Source of the DNA: JAYUDN01 sp043769645
Lineage (GTDB): Bacteria; Patescibacteriota; Gracilibacteria; BD1-5; UBA2023
Reading direction: 5' to 3'
DNA length: 38,544 nt
Assembly: GCA_043769645.1 (NCBI GenBank)
Contig: JAYVJC010000037.1
Coordinates: 1-38,544, forward strand
Position 1 is the stretch's first letter, and the number at the start of each line of letters is the position of its first letter. A program made the translations under genes and the position numbers. Shown piece after piece: positions 37,101 to 38,544 of this stretch. The notes beneath the pieces are model-generated. The model saw only the letters and a program-made list of their open reading frames with translations. It did not search any database and was not told where the DNA came from.

Positions 37101-37487
37101 ATGAACCTCCGTCAGAAACGACTTGCCGACGCCATCAGAACCTATGCTTCCGAGGATATTATGAATTTTGAGCAGCTTCATACACATACTTTCGGTATTA
37201 TCACCGTAGTAGAAGTAGATGTCAATAGTGATTACGACTACGCTGATATCTATGTCAATAGTCAAAAAGATGAGAATCTTCTTCCCCATTTTCTCGCTCA
37301 CTGTGCTGAAATCACTCGTAAGAGGATAGGGAAAGACTACTCTCTCAGAAAAATCCCAATCCTCAGATTTCGAGTCGGGAAGAAACAAAAACAAACCGCT
37401 GAAATCCTCGACATTATCCATTCCCTCGATAGGCAATATGGGCTTTCTCGCCAAACTGAAAAACAGGATACATCATTTCCAGAATAA
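37101..37487 (+). CDS. rbfA: Ribosome-binding factor A
   Basis: 128 residues. The KH-like fold pattern is clear: an N-terminal helix (R-Q-K-R-L-A-D-A-I-R-T-Y), I-T-V-V-E-V-D-V-N-S-D, A-D-I-Y-V-N-S, a long helix with R-K-R-I-G-K-D-Y, then L-R-K-I-P-I-L-R-F and the final helix. RbfA acts in maturation of the 30S subunit and its 16S rRNA 5' end. No TGA. Its 3' end overlaps the ftsQ-like gene by 50 bp. Confidence 0.8.
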   Translation: MNLRQKRLADAIRTYASEDIMNFEQLHTHTFGIITVVEVDVNSDYDYADIYVNSQKDENLLPHFLAHCAEITRKRIGKDYSLRKIPILRFRVGKKQKQTAEILDIIHSLDRQYGLSRQTEKQDTSFPE

Positions 37488-38451
37488 AGACTTCCGGAAA
37501 AATATCAAAGAATCCAAGAAAAAAACCTACCTCTTTCGTGACTCAGAAGAGACCTTTTCGACAAGTCGAGTTTCTTTTTTACGAAAGAAGAAAAATATTA
37601 TTGCTCCTTTTTCTCGAATGTATCAGCGTCTTGAAACGCTGAGGGATAACAATCATCATATCCTCAATACAGTAGGTGGCGTTCTCATACTCCTTACGGT
37701 ATATATTCTCTTTTTTTCGTCATACTTCCAGATTACTCCATCGAGAGTCATGATTGAACCCGTCGACTCGAGTATTGATGTCAATATTTCTCATCAAGCG
37801 ATTGACTCACTTTATGGAAAGAGTATCTTTAATCTCAATAAATGACTTATCCTCGCGTCTCTGCGTAAGTATCAAAAACATATCTCATCTATCGAACTCG
37901 ATTACCTCTATCCAAATAATATCAAGATCCTTCTGCATGCACTTCCGATAGATTTCCGAGTGAGCATCTATGGCATCGATAAGTCATGGGGACTCACTTC
38001 CAATGGAGTCCTCATTCCCGCACAAAAGTCAGGATCAGGAATCGAAAATAAAAAACAACTTGAGGTGATTTCTCCACGTCTTCGGGAAACAGTCTTTCTC
38101 GATTATAAAAATATCATGGCTGAAGAGATAGTAGCCACCATCAAAAAAACACTTGCTATCATCGAATCGGATTTCTCTGACTTTCGCCTTGCAAAGAGTC
38201 GATATCTAGAAAATGAACAAGAATTCCATATAACGCTCGAAAGTGGAGTTCGGATATTTCTCACACTTGATAATACACTCAAGAATCAGCTCCTCTCGCT
38301 CAAAACCTATGCTCAGTCAAATCGTGATGTCTTCCTCAAGTGAGAAACCATCTATGTGGATGCTCGAATCGTCGGAAAGATATTTGTCTGTTCTGATAAA
38401 GTCCTCTGCAAGCAAAATATGGATACGATTTATGGACCGATTTATGAATAA
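37438..38451 (+). CDS. ftsQ: FtsQ-like POTRA cell-division protein
   Basis: 337 residues. Cytoplasmic basic N-terminus of about 75 residues, one membrane helix (about 78-97), then a POTRA domain with F-Q-I-T-P-S-R-V-M-I and I-S-S-I-E-L-D-Y-L-Y-P-N-N-I-K-I, and an FtsQ/DivIB domain with Y-G-I-D-K-S-W-G-L-T-S-N-G-V. FtsQ links early and late divisome proteins. Two TGA Gly. It overlaps rbfA by 50 bp. The cytoplasmic part is longer than in model bacteria. Confidence 0.75.
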
Positions 38452-38452
38452 T

Positions 38453-38544
38453 GAAGGTTGAAGGTTGAAGGTTGAAGGTTGAAGGTTGAAGGTTGAAGGT
38501 TGAAGGTTGAAGGTTGAAGGTTGAAGGTTGAAGGTTGAAGGTTG
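38453..38544 (+). repeat. Heptanucleotide tandem repeat, at least 13 copies
   Basis: GAAGGTT is repeated without visible error from 38453 to the end of the window, starting 2 bp after the ftsQ stop codon. The length is cut by the window edge. Confidence 0.98.

Noticed and set aside
1..38544. TGA read as tryptophan (code 4)
   Set aside because: TGG is present throughout, and the TGA positions align with conserved Gly in NrdA, RelE, DUF378 and the colicin M-like domain.

Overview
The window reads as a chromosome segment of a Patescibacteria (CPR) bacterium of the Absconditabacteria (SR1) / Gracilibacteria lineage that uses genetic code 25, with UGA read as glycine. In standard code nearly every gene breaks into fragments ending at TGA. 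Reading TGA as Gly restores long frames that end at TAA or TAG and puts glycine where the families have it (NrdA near residues 704 and 710, the colicin M-like domain, DedA, RelE). All CDS coordinates here use that code. No rRNA, tRNA or CRISPR array was seen. Shine-Dalgarno sequences are almost absent, and several -10 boxes lie only 7-8 nt before the ATG.

Layout. 1-1770: a small metal-handling operon (HMA protein, HMA-SafE membrane protein, cupredoxin-like protein). 1937-4427: a GT2 glycosyltransferase, converging on and overlapping a GT4 glycosyltransferase-DedA operon. 4653-13188: the most notable block, a secreted LamG/VCBS protein followed by a 1712-residue SpvB/RHS protein whose C-terminal tip is a colicin M-like (lipid II phosphodiesterase) toxin domain; an AT-rich multi-pass membrane gene directly downstream is the immunity candidate, followed by a second membrane gene. 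13280-17137: secreted trypsin-like protease and hypothetical proteins. 17192-19822: nrdA (class I RNR alpha). 20104-24261: a run of short orphan genes, several separated by nearly identical terminator-plus-promoter modules; it includes a RelE/ParE-type toxin-antitoxin pair, a gene with a damaged start and a GNAT pseudogene. 24287-28526: two DUF378 proteins, an NlpC/P60 hydrolase, an isochorismatase-fold protein, a two-TM K+ channel and hypotheticals. 28619-38451: nrdB, lepA, ndk, an RluD-type pseudouridine synthase carrying an in-frame palindromic repeat, rbfA and ftsQ, with a minus-strand set of hypotheticals and a FemAB-like protein between them. The window ends inside a heptanucleotide tandem repeat.

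How it fits together. The conserved genes (nrdA/B, ndk, lepA, rbfA, rluD-type, ftsQ, nlpC) suit a reduced cell that still makes dNTPs, ribosomes and a wall. The exported LamG/SpvB/RHS-colicin M system, protease and NlpC hydrolase suit a host-attached or predatory way of life, in which the toxin tip would attack the lipid II of a neighbouring bacterium. That role is inference from domain identity and context.
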